Origin: DASVLX01 sp035552275
GTDB taxonomy: Bacteria > Actinomycetota > Actinomycetes > Mycobacteriales > Pseudonocardiaceae
Direction: 5' to 3'
Assembly: GCA_035552275.1 (NCBI GenBank)
Contig: DASZLR010000259.1
Span: 1 to 6,865 of the forward strand
DNA length: 6,865 nucleotides
The notes below the pieces were generated by a model. That model saw nothing but the letters and a program-made list of their open reading frames with translations. It was not told the DNA's origin and made no database searches. The position numbers and the translations under genes are program-made. This document shows, piece by piece, positions 1 to 5,652 of the stretch; the stretch's first letter is position 1, and every line of letters begins with the position of its first letter.

Positions 1-692
1 CCCACCACATCCACCAACCGACCGTCGGGTTTGAGGGTCGGCAACGACCGCGACCCGTACTCGCCGCCGATCAGGTCCAAGACCACATTGACGTCGCGGA
101 CCGTCGTGCCGAAATCGACCGTCGAGTAGTCGATCAGCTCATCCGCGCCCAGGCCACGCAGGAAATCATGGTTGGCCGCGCGAGCCGTGCCCAGCACATA
201 CGCGCCGCGTGTCTTGGCGATCTGCACCGCGAGATGCCCGACGCCGCCGGCGGCCGCGTGCACCAACACCCGCTGCCCAGCGACCACCGAATCCAGAGCC
301 TGGAACGCGGTGAGCGCGGCCGTCGGCAACGCGGCGGCCCGCACCCGGTCCACGCTGCGCGGCGCCGGCGCCAGGACATCGACCGGGGCGACGATGTACT
401 CGGCGTAGCCACCGAGCCGCTGGAACACCATGCCGTACACCTCGTCGCCGGGCCGGAAATCCGTCACCTGCCCACCGACCTGCTCGACCACGCCGCGCAC
501 GTCGAAGCCCAGCGTGAACGGCGGATCGCCGAGCCGGCGCACTTGTCCGGACCGCAGCTTCCAGTCCGCCGGATTGACCCCGACGGCCGACACCGCGACC
601 AGCACCTCGCCCGGCCCCGGCTCGGGCCGGGCGACATCCACCAGTTCCAACACGTCCGGGCCACCGAAGGCCCGCTGAGTGATCGCTCGCAT
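1..692 (-). CDS. NADPH:quinone oxidoreductase-like MDR protein, partial (C-terminus outside window)
   Basis: Medium-chain dehydrogenase/reductase of the zinc-free quinone oxidoreductase group, expected to reduce quinones or activated alkenes with NADPH in the cytosol. The frame is open from the start codon to base 1, giving about 230 residues of the usual 305-320, so the last quarter is missing. Visible are the N-terminal GroES-like domain (opening MRAITQRAFGGPDVLEL, then GVNPADWKLRSG near residues 38-49 and PGDEVYG near 81-87) and the start of the Rossmann domain with the dinucleotide-binding loop AAAGGVG at residues 146-152. No structural zinc cysteine cluster is seen, as expected for the quinone reductase branch. 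An in-frame ATG three codons upstream (701) is an equally possible start; neither has a clear Shine-Dalgarno. It is transcribed away from an HxlR regulator, which suggests redox or electrophile control. Substrate cannot be told from sequence. Confidence 0.9.
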   Translation of the reverse strand, partial: MRAITQRAFGGPDVLELVDVARPEPGPGEVLVAVSAVGVNPADWKLRSGQVRRLGDPPFTLGFDVRGVVEQVGGQVTDFRPGDEVYGMVFQRLGGYAEYIVAPVDVLAPAPRSVDRVRAAALPTAALTAFQALDSVVAGQRVLVHAAAGGVGHLAVQIAKTRGAYVLGTARAANHDFLRGLGADELIDYSTVDFGTTVRDVNVVLDLIGGEYGSRSLPTLKPDGRLVDVV

Positions 693-721
693 GTCGACCA
701 TGGTGCGTCAGCCGGTATCCA

Positions 722-750
722 TTGTGAAGAAGGCACATTCCTGGTACCCA
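722..750 (+). promoter_or_regulatory. Candidate promoter of the HxlR gene
   Basis: TTGTGA (722-727) and TACCCA (745-750) are separated by 17 bases, and the -10-like box ends 8 bases before the ATG at 759. That would put the transcript start at or beside the start codon, a leaderless or near-leaderless mRNA. The -10 lacks the final T of TANNNT, so this is a moderate call. The GGTACC element covers the -10, as expected for autorepression. Confidence 0.4.
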
Positions 751-756
751 GGTACC
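743..756. promoter_or_regulatory. Candidate HxlR operator, GGTACC-CA-GGTACC
   Basis: Two copies of the self-complementary hexamer GGTACC flank a CA dinucleotide, giving a 14-base element that is both a direct and a near-perfect inverted repeat. It lies between the divergent MDR and HxlR genes and ends 2 bases before the HxlR ATG. HxlR dimers bind short dyads containing GTAC-like half-sites in such gaps, so this is the best operator candidate. Binding is inferred from position and symmetry. Confidence 0.6.
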
Positions 757-758
757 TG

Positions 759-1202
759 ATGGATACCGTCGACTGCCAGGACTCGCCCCGCTGGGCCAGC
801 ACACCGAACCTGGTCGAGAGCTATGTCCGCGACTGTCCGGCCCGCAGCGTGCTCACCGTGCTGGCCGACAAATGGGTGCTGCTGGTACTGGCCACGCTGC
901 GGATGAGCGGTGGACCGGTCCGGTTCAACGACCTGCGCCGCCGACTGGACGGCATCACCCAGAAGATGCTCACCCGCACCCTGCGCACGCTGGAACGGGA
1001 CGGGCTGGTGAGCCGTGCGGTGTATCCGACGGTGCCACCGAGGGTGGAGTACACCATCACCGAACTCGGCACCGGCATCGGCGCGCTCACCAACGCCATC
1101 GGTTCCTGGGCCGAGGAACATCAGGCCGAAGTCCTCAAGGCCCGCACCGAGTTCGACCACCGCGCCGCCCGACCGCCCGAGCCGATCAGCCGGCAGTACT
1201 GA
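759..1202 (+). CDS. HxlR-family (DUF24) winged-helix transcriptional regulator
   Basis: A 147-residue protein of normal HxlR length, a DNA-binding dimer that commonly senses quinones, aldehydes or oxidants through cysteine. Residue 26 is the conserved cysteine in CPARSVLTVLADKW, ahead of the first winged-helix strand, and there is a second cysteine at residue 6. The family core follows: RFNDLRRRLDGITQKML (55-71), the recognition helix around 66-78, LERDGLVSRAVY (78-89) and the wing VPPRVEYTITELG (92-104). The ATG at 759 was chosen because the family similarity starts soon after it; the frame is open far upstream only because of the high GC content. The gene diverges from the quinone reductase-like gene. 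In Corynebacterium glutamicum the DUF24 protein QorR controls the quinone oxidoreductase gene qor2 by cysteine oxidation, so the same role is a reasonable inference here. Confidence 0.93.
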   Translation: MDTVDCQDSPRWASTPNLVESYVRDCPARSVLTVLADKWVLLVLATLRMSGGPVRFNDLRRRLDGITQKMLTRTLRTLERDGLVSRAVYPTVPPRVEYTITELGTGIGALTNAIGSWAEEHQAEVLKARTEFDHRAARPPEPISRQY

Positions 1203-1435
1203 TCGGACAACGCCAGGCCGAATCCATGACGTCCGGGTCGGCAAGATCACCAGCGAGCTGACCGAATCGACGGAGATCATCGACAGTCACCTCAGCCGCG
1301 GGTACGTCTCGAATCGGAGTGTCGGACAAGGATTACCACCTCCTCATCGCAGCCCGTCCAGTCGTTGCCTTCGGCACAATAGAACCATGACCGAACGCCA
1401 ACCGCGGGGCACGCACTTCGAGCCGGCCGGCCGGG
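1203..1435. other. Convergent intergenic gap, no supported gene
   Basis: Between the ends of the HxlR and MarR genes lie 233 bases with no recognisable protein or RNA. A plus-strand frame opening MTERQPRGTHFEP starts at 1387 but soon runs antisense into the MarR gene and becomes a low-complexity Arg/Pro/Thr sequence, so it is not called. The gap presumably holds the transcript ends of both genes. Confidence 0.5.
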
Positions 1436-1437
1436 CT
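1421..1437 (-). terminator. GC-rich palindrome at the MarR stop codon, possible terminator
   Basis: CCGGCCGGCCGG (1423-1434) is a perfect 12-base palindrome, and AGCC/GGCT arms at 1421-1424 and 1434-1437 extend it with one mismatch or bulge. It begins at the MarR stop codon. There is no T-run, which is common for actinomycete terminators but leaves the call weak. Confidence 0.3.
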
Positions 1438-1957
1438 AACTCGAACTCGCCGGAACGAACGGGCAACGGCCCTCGGCGCGGCCGCACGCCTGGAGATCGC
1501 ACAACCGGCAGATCCACCGGGTCGCGCCCGGACCGCGTTTCAGGCCGGCCAGCAGCTTCGCCACGACACCATCCAGGGCCGCCCGCTCCGCCTCGGTGAG
1601 CGTGGCCAACACCCCGCCCAGCACCTCGCCACGAGCGGCCGACACCCGCTCCCCGACCCGTTTCCCCTTGGCGGTCAACGAGATCGTGACGCTTCGTCCA
1701 TCGACGCCCGGTTCGCGGGTCAGGTAGCCGTCGGCCGCCAGCCGGTCCACCAGCCGCACCGTGCCCGAGTGGGTCAGCCCGAGCACCTGACGCAGCAGAT
1801 CCACCGATGGACCGTCGAGGAACTGGCACAGCGCCGACAACGCGGTAGCCGCCGTCAGCGAACGGCCGGCGGCCTCGGCGACCGAGTCCGTCATCCGGTC
1901 GGCCACGACCAGCGACAGCGCGCCGAGCAGGTTCGCCGTGTGATCCCGCTCAGTCAA
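1436..1957 (-). CDS. MarR-family regulator with C-terminal four-cysteine tail
   Basis: From the TTG at 1957 the protein is 173 residues, a usual MarR length. The core reads RDHTANLLGALSLVVADRMTD (4-24), a helix-turn-helix with recognition helix around LTHSGTVRLVDRLAADGYL (61-79), and a wing carrying D86-G87-R88 as in classical MarR proteins. After the dimerisation helix comes WICRLCDLQACGRAEGRCP, with cysteines at 150, 153, 158 and 165 (C-x2-C-x4-C-x6-C), suggesting a metal site or thiol switch. This tail recurs, as far as I recall, in other actinobacterial MarR proteins. The frame stays open to 2125, but that part lies over the DUF3224 gene and is not MarR-like. The TTG overlaps the end of the DUF3224 gene by 8 bases and has no clear Shine-Dalgarno, so translation is probably coupled. 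Ligand unknown; control of its own operon is inferred. Confidence 0.88.
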   Translation of the reverse strand: MTERDHTANLLGALSLVVADRMTDSVAEAAGRSLTAATALSALCQFLDGPSVDLLRQVLGLTHSGTVRLVDRLAADGYLTREPGVDGRSVTISLTAKGKRVGERVSAARGEVLGGVLATLTEAERAALDGVVAKLLAGLKRGPGATRWICRLCDLQACGRAEGRCPFVPASSS

Positions 1958-2375
1958 GGTCAGGAGAATCGGCTGGGTCGGTGAAGTCGTAGTCGAAGAC
2001 CATGGTGGCCGCCGGCCCGGCAGAGGCGTCCGCGACCGTCGTCCCACCCAGTCCGCGCAGCTCACCGGTGCCCGACCCGGGGACCACGGTGGACGTCCAG
2101 CGCGCCGCTCCACCCTCGAACACACCGGAGCCGTGCAGCACGAAGCCGCCGGTTCGGCCGGACAGGGTGCCTTCGATATGGCTCTGGCCCAGATAGCTGG
2201 CGGTGCCGTCCGGGCGATAGCACATGACGAACTCGGTCACGCTGCGTCCGTCCAACTCCCCGGTCAGTTTCTGCGCCACCGTCGCCTTGGTCAGCTTGCC
2301 GCCGCCGGGAAGCTCCGCGTACGTCCGCTCGTCCCAGGACTCGTTCTCGGCGCTGATCATCGCTCTCTCACTCAT
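1950..2375 (-). CDS. DUF3224 domain-containing protein
   Basis: A 141-residue cytosolic protein without signal peptide or membrane segment. It fits the DUF3224 family along its length: SWDERTYAELPGGGKLTKA near the N-terminus, a central RPDGTASYLGQSHIEGTLSGR, then GGFVLHGSGVFEGG and the closing VPGSGTGELRGLGG. The fold is expected to be a small beta barrel related to allene-oxide-cyclase-like proteins; no activity is established. GTG 2378, ATG 2375 and ATG 2360 are all in frame. ATG 2375 was chosen because a promoter ends 6 bases before it, predicting a leaderless transcript; 2360 would give a 136-residue protein starting close to the conserved region. It is first in an operon with the MarR gene, which begins inside its last codons, so it is probably the regulator's partner or target. 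Confidence 0.87.
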   Translation of the reverse strand: MSERAMISAENESWDERTYAELPGGGKLTKATVAQKLTGELDGRSVTEFVMCYRPDGTASYLGQSHIEGTLSGRTGGFVLHGSGVFEGGAARWTSTVVPGSGTGELRGLGGTTVADASAGPAATMVFDYDFTDPADSPDLD

Positions 2376-2381
2376 CACCCC

Positions 2382-2411
2382 ACGGTAATGTGTGACGCAT
2401 ACATATGTCTA
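2382..2411 (-). promoter_or_regulatory. Promoter for the DUF3224-MarR operon, predicted leaderless
   Basis: On the minus strand TAGACA (2411-2406, one change from TTGACA) and TACCGT (2387-2382, fits TANNNT) are separated by 18 bases. The -10 ends 6 bases before the ATG at 2375, so transcription would begin at the start codon. The stretch is clearly more AT-rich than its surroundings and lies in the 43-base gap behind the preceding gene. Confidence 0.6.
2401..2408. promoter_or_regulatory. Candidate MarR operator, ACATATGT palindrome
   Basis: ACATATGT is a perfect 8-base palindrome overlapping the 3' end of the -35 box and the start of the spacer. AT-rich dyads over the promoter are typical for MarR autoregulation, and a MarR gene is the second gene of this operon. 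The dyad is short, so this is tentative. Confidence 0.4.
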
Positions 2412-2418
2412 GGGCCGC

Positions 2419-2805
2419 CTAACTTCGATGCGGCAGGTCAACGATCCGACAGGGAATATCGGTGTTCTCGTCCACGTGGTAGCTGGCACACACCCGGTGG
2501 TAGCCATCGGCGATCTGCGCCGGCACACCATGCACCAGATCACCGCGCACCAACAGCACCGGCGACAACGCCTTGCCGCTCTCGATCTTCCGCAGATCGG
2601 ACGCGACATGCGCGTTGTCCTGGGGCAGCAACGCCAGTCCAGCCGCCCGCAACATGTCCTTCGCCTTGTAGGTGCGCACCGCACTACGCCGCAACCGATC
2701 CACCAGATCATCCACTTCGGACACACTGCCCACCAGCGACAGATACGACTGCGCCGCCGGATAATCGTGCTCCTCCGGATCGGACTTCCAGGCCACCTTA
2801 CTCAC
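2419..2805 (-). CDS. Stand-alone ParB/sulfiredoxin-like small protein, function unknown
   Basis: A 128-residue soluble protein resembling a conserved actinobacterial hypothetical family (WKSDPEEHDYPAA at 6-18, YKAKDMLRA at 46-54). Its second half follows the ParB/sulfiredoxin N-terminal pattern: SPVLLVRGD (81-89), then IADGYHRVCASY (98-109), then DIPCRIVDL (116-124). The GYHR segment sits where sulfiredoxin has its catalytic GCHR and ParB has GERR. Here Tyr102 replaces the cysteine, with other cysteines at 106 and 119. No helix-turn-helix or partner ParA is present, so chromosome partitioning is unlikely. GTG 2805 was chosen because GAGGTGAT (2817-2810) ends its GAGG core 8 bases upstream; ATG 2811 and GTG 2814 are alternatives that overlap the SulP stop. 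It is translationally linked to the SulP gene and probably works with it or under the same control. Confidence 0.85.
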   Translation of the reverse strand: MSKVAWKSDPEEHDYPAAQSYLSLVGSVSEVDDLVDRLRRSAVRTYKAKDMLRAAGLALLPQDNAHVASDLRKIESGKALSPVLLVRGDLVHGVPAQIADGYHRVCASYHVDENTDIPCRIVDLPHRS

Positions 2806-2809
2806 CAGC

Positions 2810-2817
2810 ATCACCTC
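2810..2817 (-). promoter_or_regulatory. Ribosome binding site GAGGTGAT inside the SulP end
   Basis: An eight-base match to the 16S rRNA tail complement lies over the last codons and stop of the SulP gene. Its spacing favours GTG 2805 over ATG 2811 or GTG 2814 for the downstream ParB/Srx-like gene. Confidence 0.65.
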
Positions 2818-4472
2818 TTCGTATCGGCGCGAAACGCGTCCAGCGCCTCGCCGGCGGTGTCAAAGAACCCATCCGACCCCACCGCCTTGGTCAACCCATA
2901 CCGGTCGAGCTCAACGCGCACCGGCTCGATCACCCCGGACAGCACGAACCTCGTGCCATGCCCGGCCAGCCGCTGACGCAGTGACGTCAGCACCGCGGCC
3001 GCCGTGTAGTCGACGTCGCCGATCGCCGCGCAGTCCAGACACAGCCACACCGGCGGATCACCCTTGTCCACCAACGAGTTCACATCAGCGGCCAGCCGGG
3101 ACGCGTTGGCGAAGTACAGGCTGCTGCCGAACCGGTAGACCACCAGCCCGGCCATGGTGCGCCCACCGGCCGTGACCGGCAGCGACTGCCAGTGCCCCGC
3201 CGTCGACTTCACCAGCAGGCTGCTGCGCGGCGCGTAACTGTGCCGCAAGTGGTCCACAATGGACGCCACGATCGCCAGCACCACACCCTGCTCCACCCCG
3301 ATGAACACCACCGCCGCCGCGGTGAGCACCGCCACCACGAATTCCTCGCGGCGCACCTGGTAGATCCGCCGCATCCCGGCGATGTCCACCAGATCCACCC
3401 CGATCAGGAACACCACGGTCGCCAGCGCCGCCAGCGGCAGCAACGCCAACGGCCCGGTCAGCAACAGCAGCACCAGCATCACCACAACCGCCGACGCCAG
3501 CGAGGCGAGCTGACTGCGCCCGCCGACCCCGTCCACGATCTGCGTCTTCGTCGGACTCCCGTTCACCACAAAAGCACCGGAAAACGCCGCCGCCGCGTTC
3601 GCCACCCCGAGCCCGACCAGATCGGCGTCCTCGTCCACCGTCTCCTCGTAACGCGCCGCGTACGCCCGCGAGGTCGCCGAACTCTGCGCCAAGATCACCA
3701 CGAACATCGATACCGCCGCCGGCAGCAACGCGCTCAGATCATGCACCGCGAACGACGGCAGCGCCGGATGCGGCAACCCGCCCGGCACCGAGCCCAGTAC
3801 CCCCACCCCATACCGGCCCAGCCCCACCACCCGACTCACCACGATCGCCGCCACCACCGCCAGCAACGCGCCCGGCACCCGCCTGGTCACCAGCCGCACA
3901 CCGACCACCACCACGATCACCGCGACCGACACCAACACCGTGGCCGGATGCGCGTGCGGCAGCGCCCGCGCCGTGTCGACCAGCCTGGTCACCGTGTTCC
4001 TGCCCGACGCCGACACGCCCAGCATCTCGCCGAGCTGCCCGGCCGCCACCTGCACACCGACCCCGGTCAGGAAGCCCACCAACACCGTGCGGGACAGGAA
4101 GTTCGCCAGAAACCCCAGCCGGATCAGCCGGGCCAGCAACAACAACACCCCGGCCAACAGCGCCGCCGTGCCCGCCAGCCGCACGTACTGCGGCGACCCC
4201 ATCGCCGCCGATCCAGCCAGCCCCGCCGCCAGGATCGCCGCCGTCGCCGAATCCGCACCCACCACCAGATGCCGCGACGAACCCAGCACCGCGAACAGCG
4301 CCAACGGCACCAGCATCGTGTACAGGCCGGTCACCGCCGGCATCCCGGCGATCTTCGCGTACCCCAGCGCCTCCGGCACGGCCAGCGCCGCCAGCGTCAC
4401 CCCGGCCAGCACATCCGGTCCGACCCGGGCACGGTCCAGCGGCAGCACGCCACCCAGCAACGGAACCCGCAT
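2811..4472 (-). CDS. SulP-family inorganic anion transporter with C-terminal STAS domain
   Basis: A 553-residue membrane protein, full length for bacterial SulP carriers, which move sulfate, bicarbonate, dicarboxylates or other anions by proton or sodium coupling. The N-terminal part has the family signature PEALGYAKIAGMPAVTGLYT (33-52) and the equivalent of the substrate loop, SSRHLVVGADSATAAI, then many hydrophobic helices up to about residue 400. A cytoplasmic STAS domain fills about 440-548, with LDCAAIGDVDYTAAAVL (479-495) matching the conserved STAS loop (Asp488, Thr490). The ATG at 4472 has a perfect GAGGTGATC seven bases away. The gene diverges from the SGNH hydrolase across 81 bases, and its stop overlaps the possible starts of the ParB/Srx-like gene, implying an operon. 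Substrate is not decided by sequence: no sulfate assimilation gene or fused carbonic anhydrase is nearby. Confidence 0.95.
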   Translation of the reverse strand: MRVPLLGGVLPLDRARVGPDVLAGVTLAALAVPEALGYAKIAGMPAVTGLYTMLVPLALFAVLGSSRHLVVGADSATAAILAAGLAGSAAMGSPQYVRLAGTAALLAGVLLLLARLIRLGFLANFLSRTVLVGFLTGVGVQVAAGQLGEMLGVSASGRNTVTRLVDTARALPHAHPATVLVSVAVIVVVVGVRLVTRRVPGALLAVVAAIVVSRVVGLGRYGVGVLGSVPGGLPHPALPSFAVHDLSALLPAAVSMFVVILAQSSATSRAYAARYEETVDEDADLVGLGVANAAAAFSGAFVVNGSPTKTQIVDGVGGRSQLASLASAVVVMLVLLLLTGPLALLPLAALATVVFLIGVDLVDIAGMRRIYQVRREEFVVAVLTAAAVVFIGVEQGVVLAIVASIVDHLRHSYAPRSSLLVKSTAGHWQSLPVTAGGRTMAGLVVYRFGSSLYFANASRLAADVNSLVDKGDPPVWLCLDCAAIGDVDYTAAAVLTSLRQRLAGHGTRFVLSGVIEPVRVELDRYGLTKAVGSDGFFDTAGEALDAFRADTKR

Positions 4473-4474
4473 CG

Positions 4475-4483
4475 GATCACCTC
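4475..4483 (-). promoter_or_regulatory. Ribosome binding site GAGGTGATC of the SulP gene
   Basis: A nine-base perfect match to the 16S rRNA tail complement, with the GAGG core seven bases before ATG 4472. It fixes the SulP start and closely resembles the site used for the downstream ParB/Srx-like gene. Confidence 0.8.
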
Positions 4484-4540
4484 AACAGCGCGCCAGCCGG
4501 ATGTCCAGCCAGAACCCGATTCGGTCGACCACCGGCTGCG

Positions 4541-4546
4541 TAGACT
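4541..4546 (+). promoter_or_regulatory. -10 box of the SGNH hydrolase promoter, predicted leaderless
   Basis: TAGACT fits the actinobacterial TANNNT -10 and ends 7 bases before the GTG at 4554, so the mRNA should begin at the start codon. The -35 region is weak: TTCGGT at 4520-4525 would leave a 15-base spacer. An 8-base palindrome GGTCGACC (4523-4530) lies in the same place and might be a regulator site. No Shine-Dalgarno precedes the GTG, which agrees with leaderless initiation. Confidence 0.6.
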
Positions 4547-4553
4547 GACGTCG

Positions 4554-5636
4554 GTGCGAGCGGGCCAGCCAAGATCATCGACACCGAGACCGTGGATGGT
4601 ACTGGCGGCTGTGTTCGTGCTCGCCCTGATCGGGCTGGTCGGCGACTCGATCGCGCCGCCGCCGATCCCCCGCCCCGGACCGCCGGCCAGCGCGCCGCTG
4701 GCCCTCGTCTCACTCGGCGACAGCACCATCTCCGGCGAAGGCGCCGGCGACTACCTGCCCGGCACCAACGGCGAGAACGGCGACTGGTGCCACCGCTCCG
4801 CGCACGCCGAGATCACCGACATCCACCTACCCGGCGTCAACACCCTGATCAATCTCGCCTGCTCCGGCGCCAACGCCGCCGACGTGCGACTCGGCGACGC
4901 CAACCACAACACCGAACCCTCCCAGGCCGAGCAACTGGCCACCCTGGCCGGCCGCTACCGCGTCGTCGCGATCGTCATCGCCGTCGGCGCCAACGACGAC
5001 CCGCACTTCGCCGACCTCCTCAACCAGTGCGTCAACGCCTGGGCCTCCACCGGAAGCTGCACCGCCGGCCTGGGCAAGCAATGGCAACAGCGCATCAACG
5101 CCATGGTGCCCAAAGTCGAACACGCCCTGCACGACATCCAGACGGTGATGGGCGGCGCCGGCTACGAACCCGGCAGCTACCAGCTCGTCCTCCAGTCCTA
5201 CGCCGCCCCCATCGGCCCCGACGTCGCCGCCGGGCTACAGAACCTCGCCGGCTGCCCGTTCCGCACCACCGACCTGAACTGGGTCCGCGACACCGGCGTC
5301 ACCGTGCTGGACGACGGCCTGCGCCGCGCCGCCGACCAGGCCGGCGCCCGCTACCTCGACCTCGCCCGCGCCGGCATCGGCCACGAAGCCTGCTCCGGCG
5401 GCGCGACCGCGGCCGGCGAATGGTTCACCCGGCTCACCATCGTGTGGACCGACCTGCAAAGCGACAACCGCGCCGCGCACGCGCTGCAACAGTCGTTCCA
5501 TCCCAACGCCGCCGGCTACGCCGCGTTCGCCGGCTGCCTGGCCGGATTCCTCGGCACCACCGATCAGGCGGCGAGCTGCCTGCCCGGCCCGGACGGCACC
5601 CTGCATCCGGCCACCGAACTCGGCAGCCCGCCGTAG
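4554..5636 (+). CDS. Secreted or membrane-anchored SGNH/GDSL-type hydrolase
   Basis: A 360-residue esterase/lipase-like protein acting outside the cytoplasmic membrane. Residues 1-14 are basic and polar, 15-30 form one hydrophobic helix (signal peptide or anchor), and 35-48 are proline-rich. The four SGNH blocks are present: LGDSTISGEG with Ser57 as nucleophile, CSGAN with Gly105, VGANDD with Asn147, and FHPNAAGY with His316. The residue three before His, normally Asp in the DxxH triad, is Gln313. Streptomyces scabies esterase likewise uses a Ser-His pair helped by a backbone carbonyl, so activity is still likely. Eight cysteines after the hydrophobic helix could form four disulfides, as in actinobacterial extracellular lipases. 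GTG 4554 was chosen because a -10 box lies just before it and no similarity exists further upstream, although the frame stays open to 3192 over the SulP gene. Substrate (lipid, acetylated sugar or phospholipid) is unknown. Confidence 0.92.
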   Translation: MRAGQPRSSTPRPWMVLAAVFVLALIGLVGDSIAPPPIPRPGPPASAPLALVSLGDSTISGEGAGDYLPGTNGENGDWCHRSAHAEITDIHLPGVNTLINLACSGANAADVRLGDANHNTEPSQAEQLATLAGRYRVVAIVIAVGANDDPHFADLLNQCVNAWASTGSCTAGLGKQWQQRINAMVPKVEHALHDIQTVMGGAGYEPGSYQLVLQSYAAPIGPDVAAGLQNLAGCPFRTTDLNWVRDTGVTVLDDGLRRAADQAGARYLDLARAGIGHEACSGGATAAGEWFTRLTIVWTDLQSDNRAAHALQQSFHPNAAGYAAFAGCLAGFLGTTDQAASCLPGPDGTLHPATELGSPP

Positions 5637-5645
5637 ATCGCGGGC
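5626..5645. terminator. Candidate bidirectional hairpin between convergent genes
   Basis: GCCCGC (5626-5631) pairs exactly with GCGGGC (5640-5645) around an 8-base loop that includes the hydrolase stop codon. The desaturase gene ends at 5653 on the other strand, so a symmetric stem here could end both transcripts. There is no T-run and the stem is only 6 bp. Confidence 0.4.
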
Positions 5646-5652
5646 ACCACCG

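Larger units (their letters stand above)
713..768. repeat. 10-bp inverted repeat spanning the divergent promoter region
   Basis: CGGTATCCAT at 713-722 is the exact reverse complement of ATGGATACCG at 759-768, with 36 bases between. The left arm lies just upstream of the MDR gene start and the right arm contains the ATG of the HxlR gene. The arms could be regulator half-sites, could bracket a loop, or could be chance; they are not concentric with the GGTACC element. Confidence 0.55.

Noticed and set aside
168..758. N-terminal extension of the HxlR frame
   Set aside because: This stretch is antisense to the well-supported MDR gene and has no HxlR-like sequence before residue 1 of the 759 start.
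1387..1599. Possible small plus-strand gene starting MTERQPRGTHFEP
   Set aside because: It has no fitting promoter or Shine-Dalgarno, runs antisense through the MarR cysteine tail, and has a shadow-like composition.
1958..2125. N-terminal extension of the MarR frame
   Set aside because: It overlaps the DUF3224 gene in another frame and reads as Pro/Arg/Ser-rich sequence without family similarity.
2419..2805. Chromosome- or plasmid-partitioning ParB
   Set aside because: Only a ParB/Srx-like domain is present; there is no helix-turn-helix, no ParA neighbour and no parS-like repeats.
2133..2984. Plus-strand 283-codon frame across DUF3224, the ParB/Srx-like gene and the SulP end
   Set aside because: It crosses three opposite-strand genes and has shadow composition.
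3192..5636. An 814-codon plus-strand open frame
   Set aside because: Only its last 361 codons (from 4554) are a gene. The first part is antisense to the SulP coding sequence and is a low-complexity Arg/His/Gln/Pro sequence, typical of a shadow frame in high-GC DNA, so a giant fusion is not credible.
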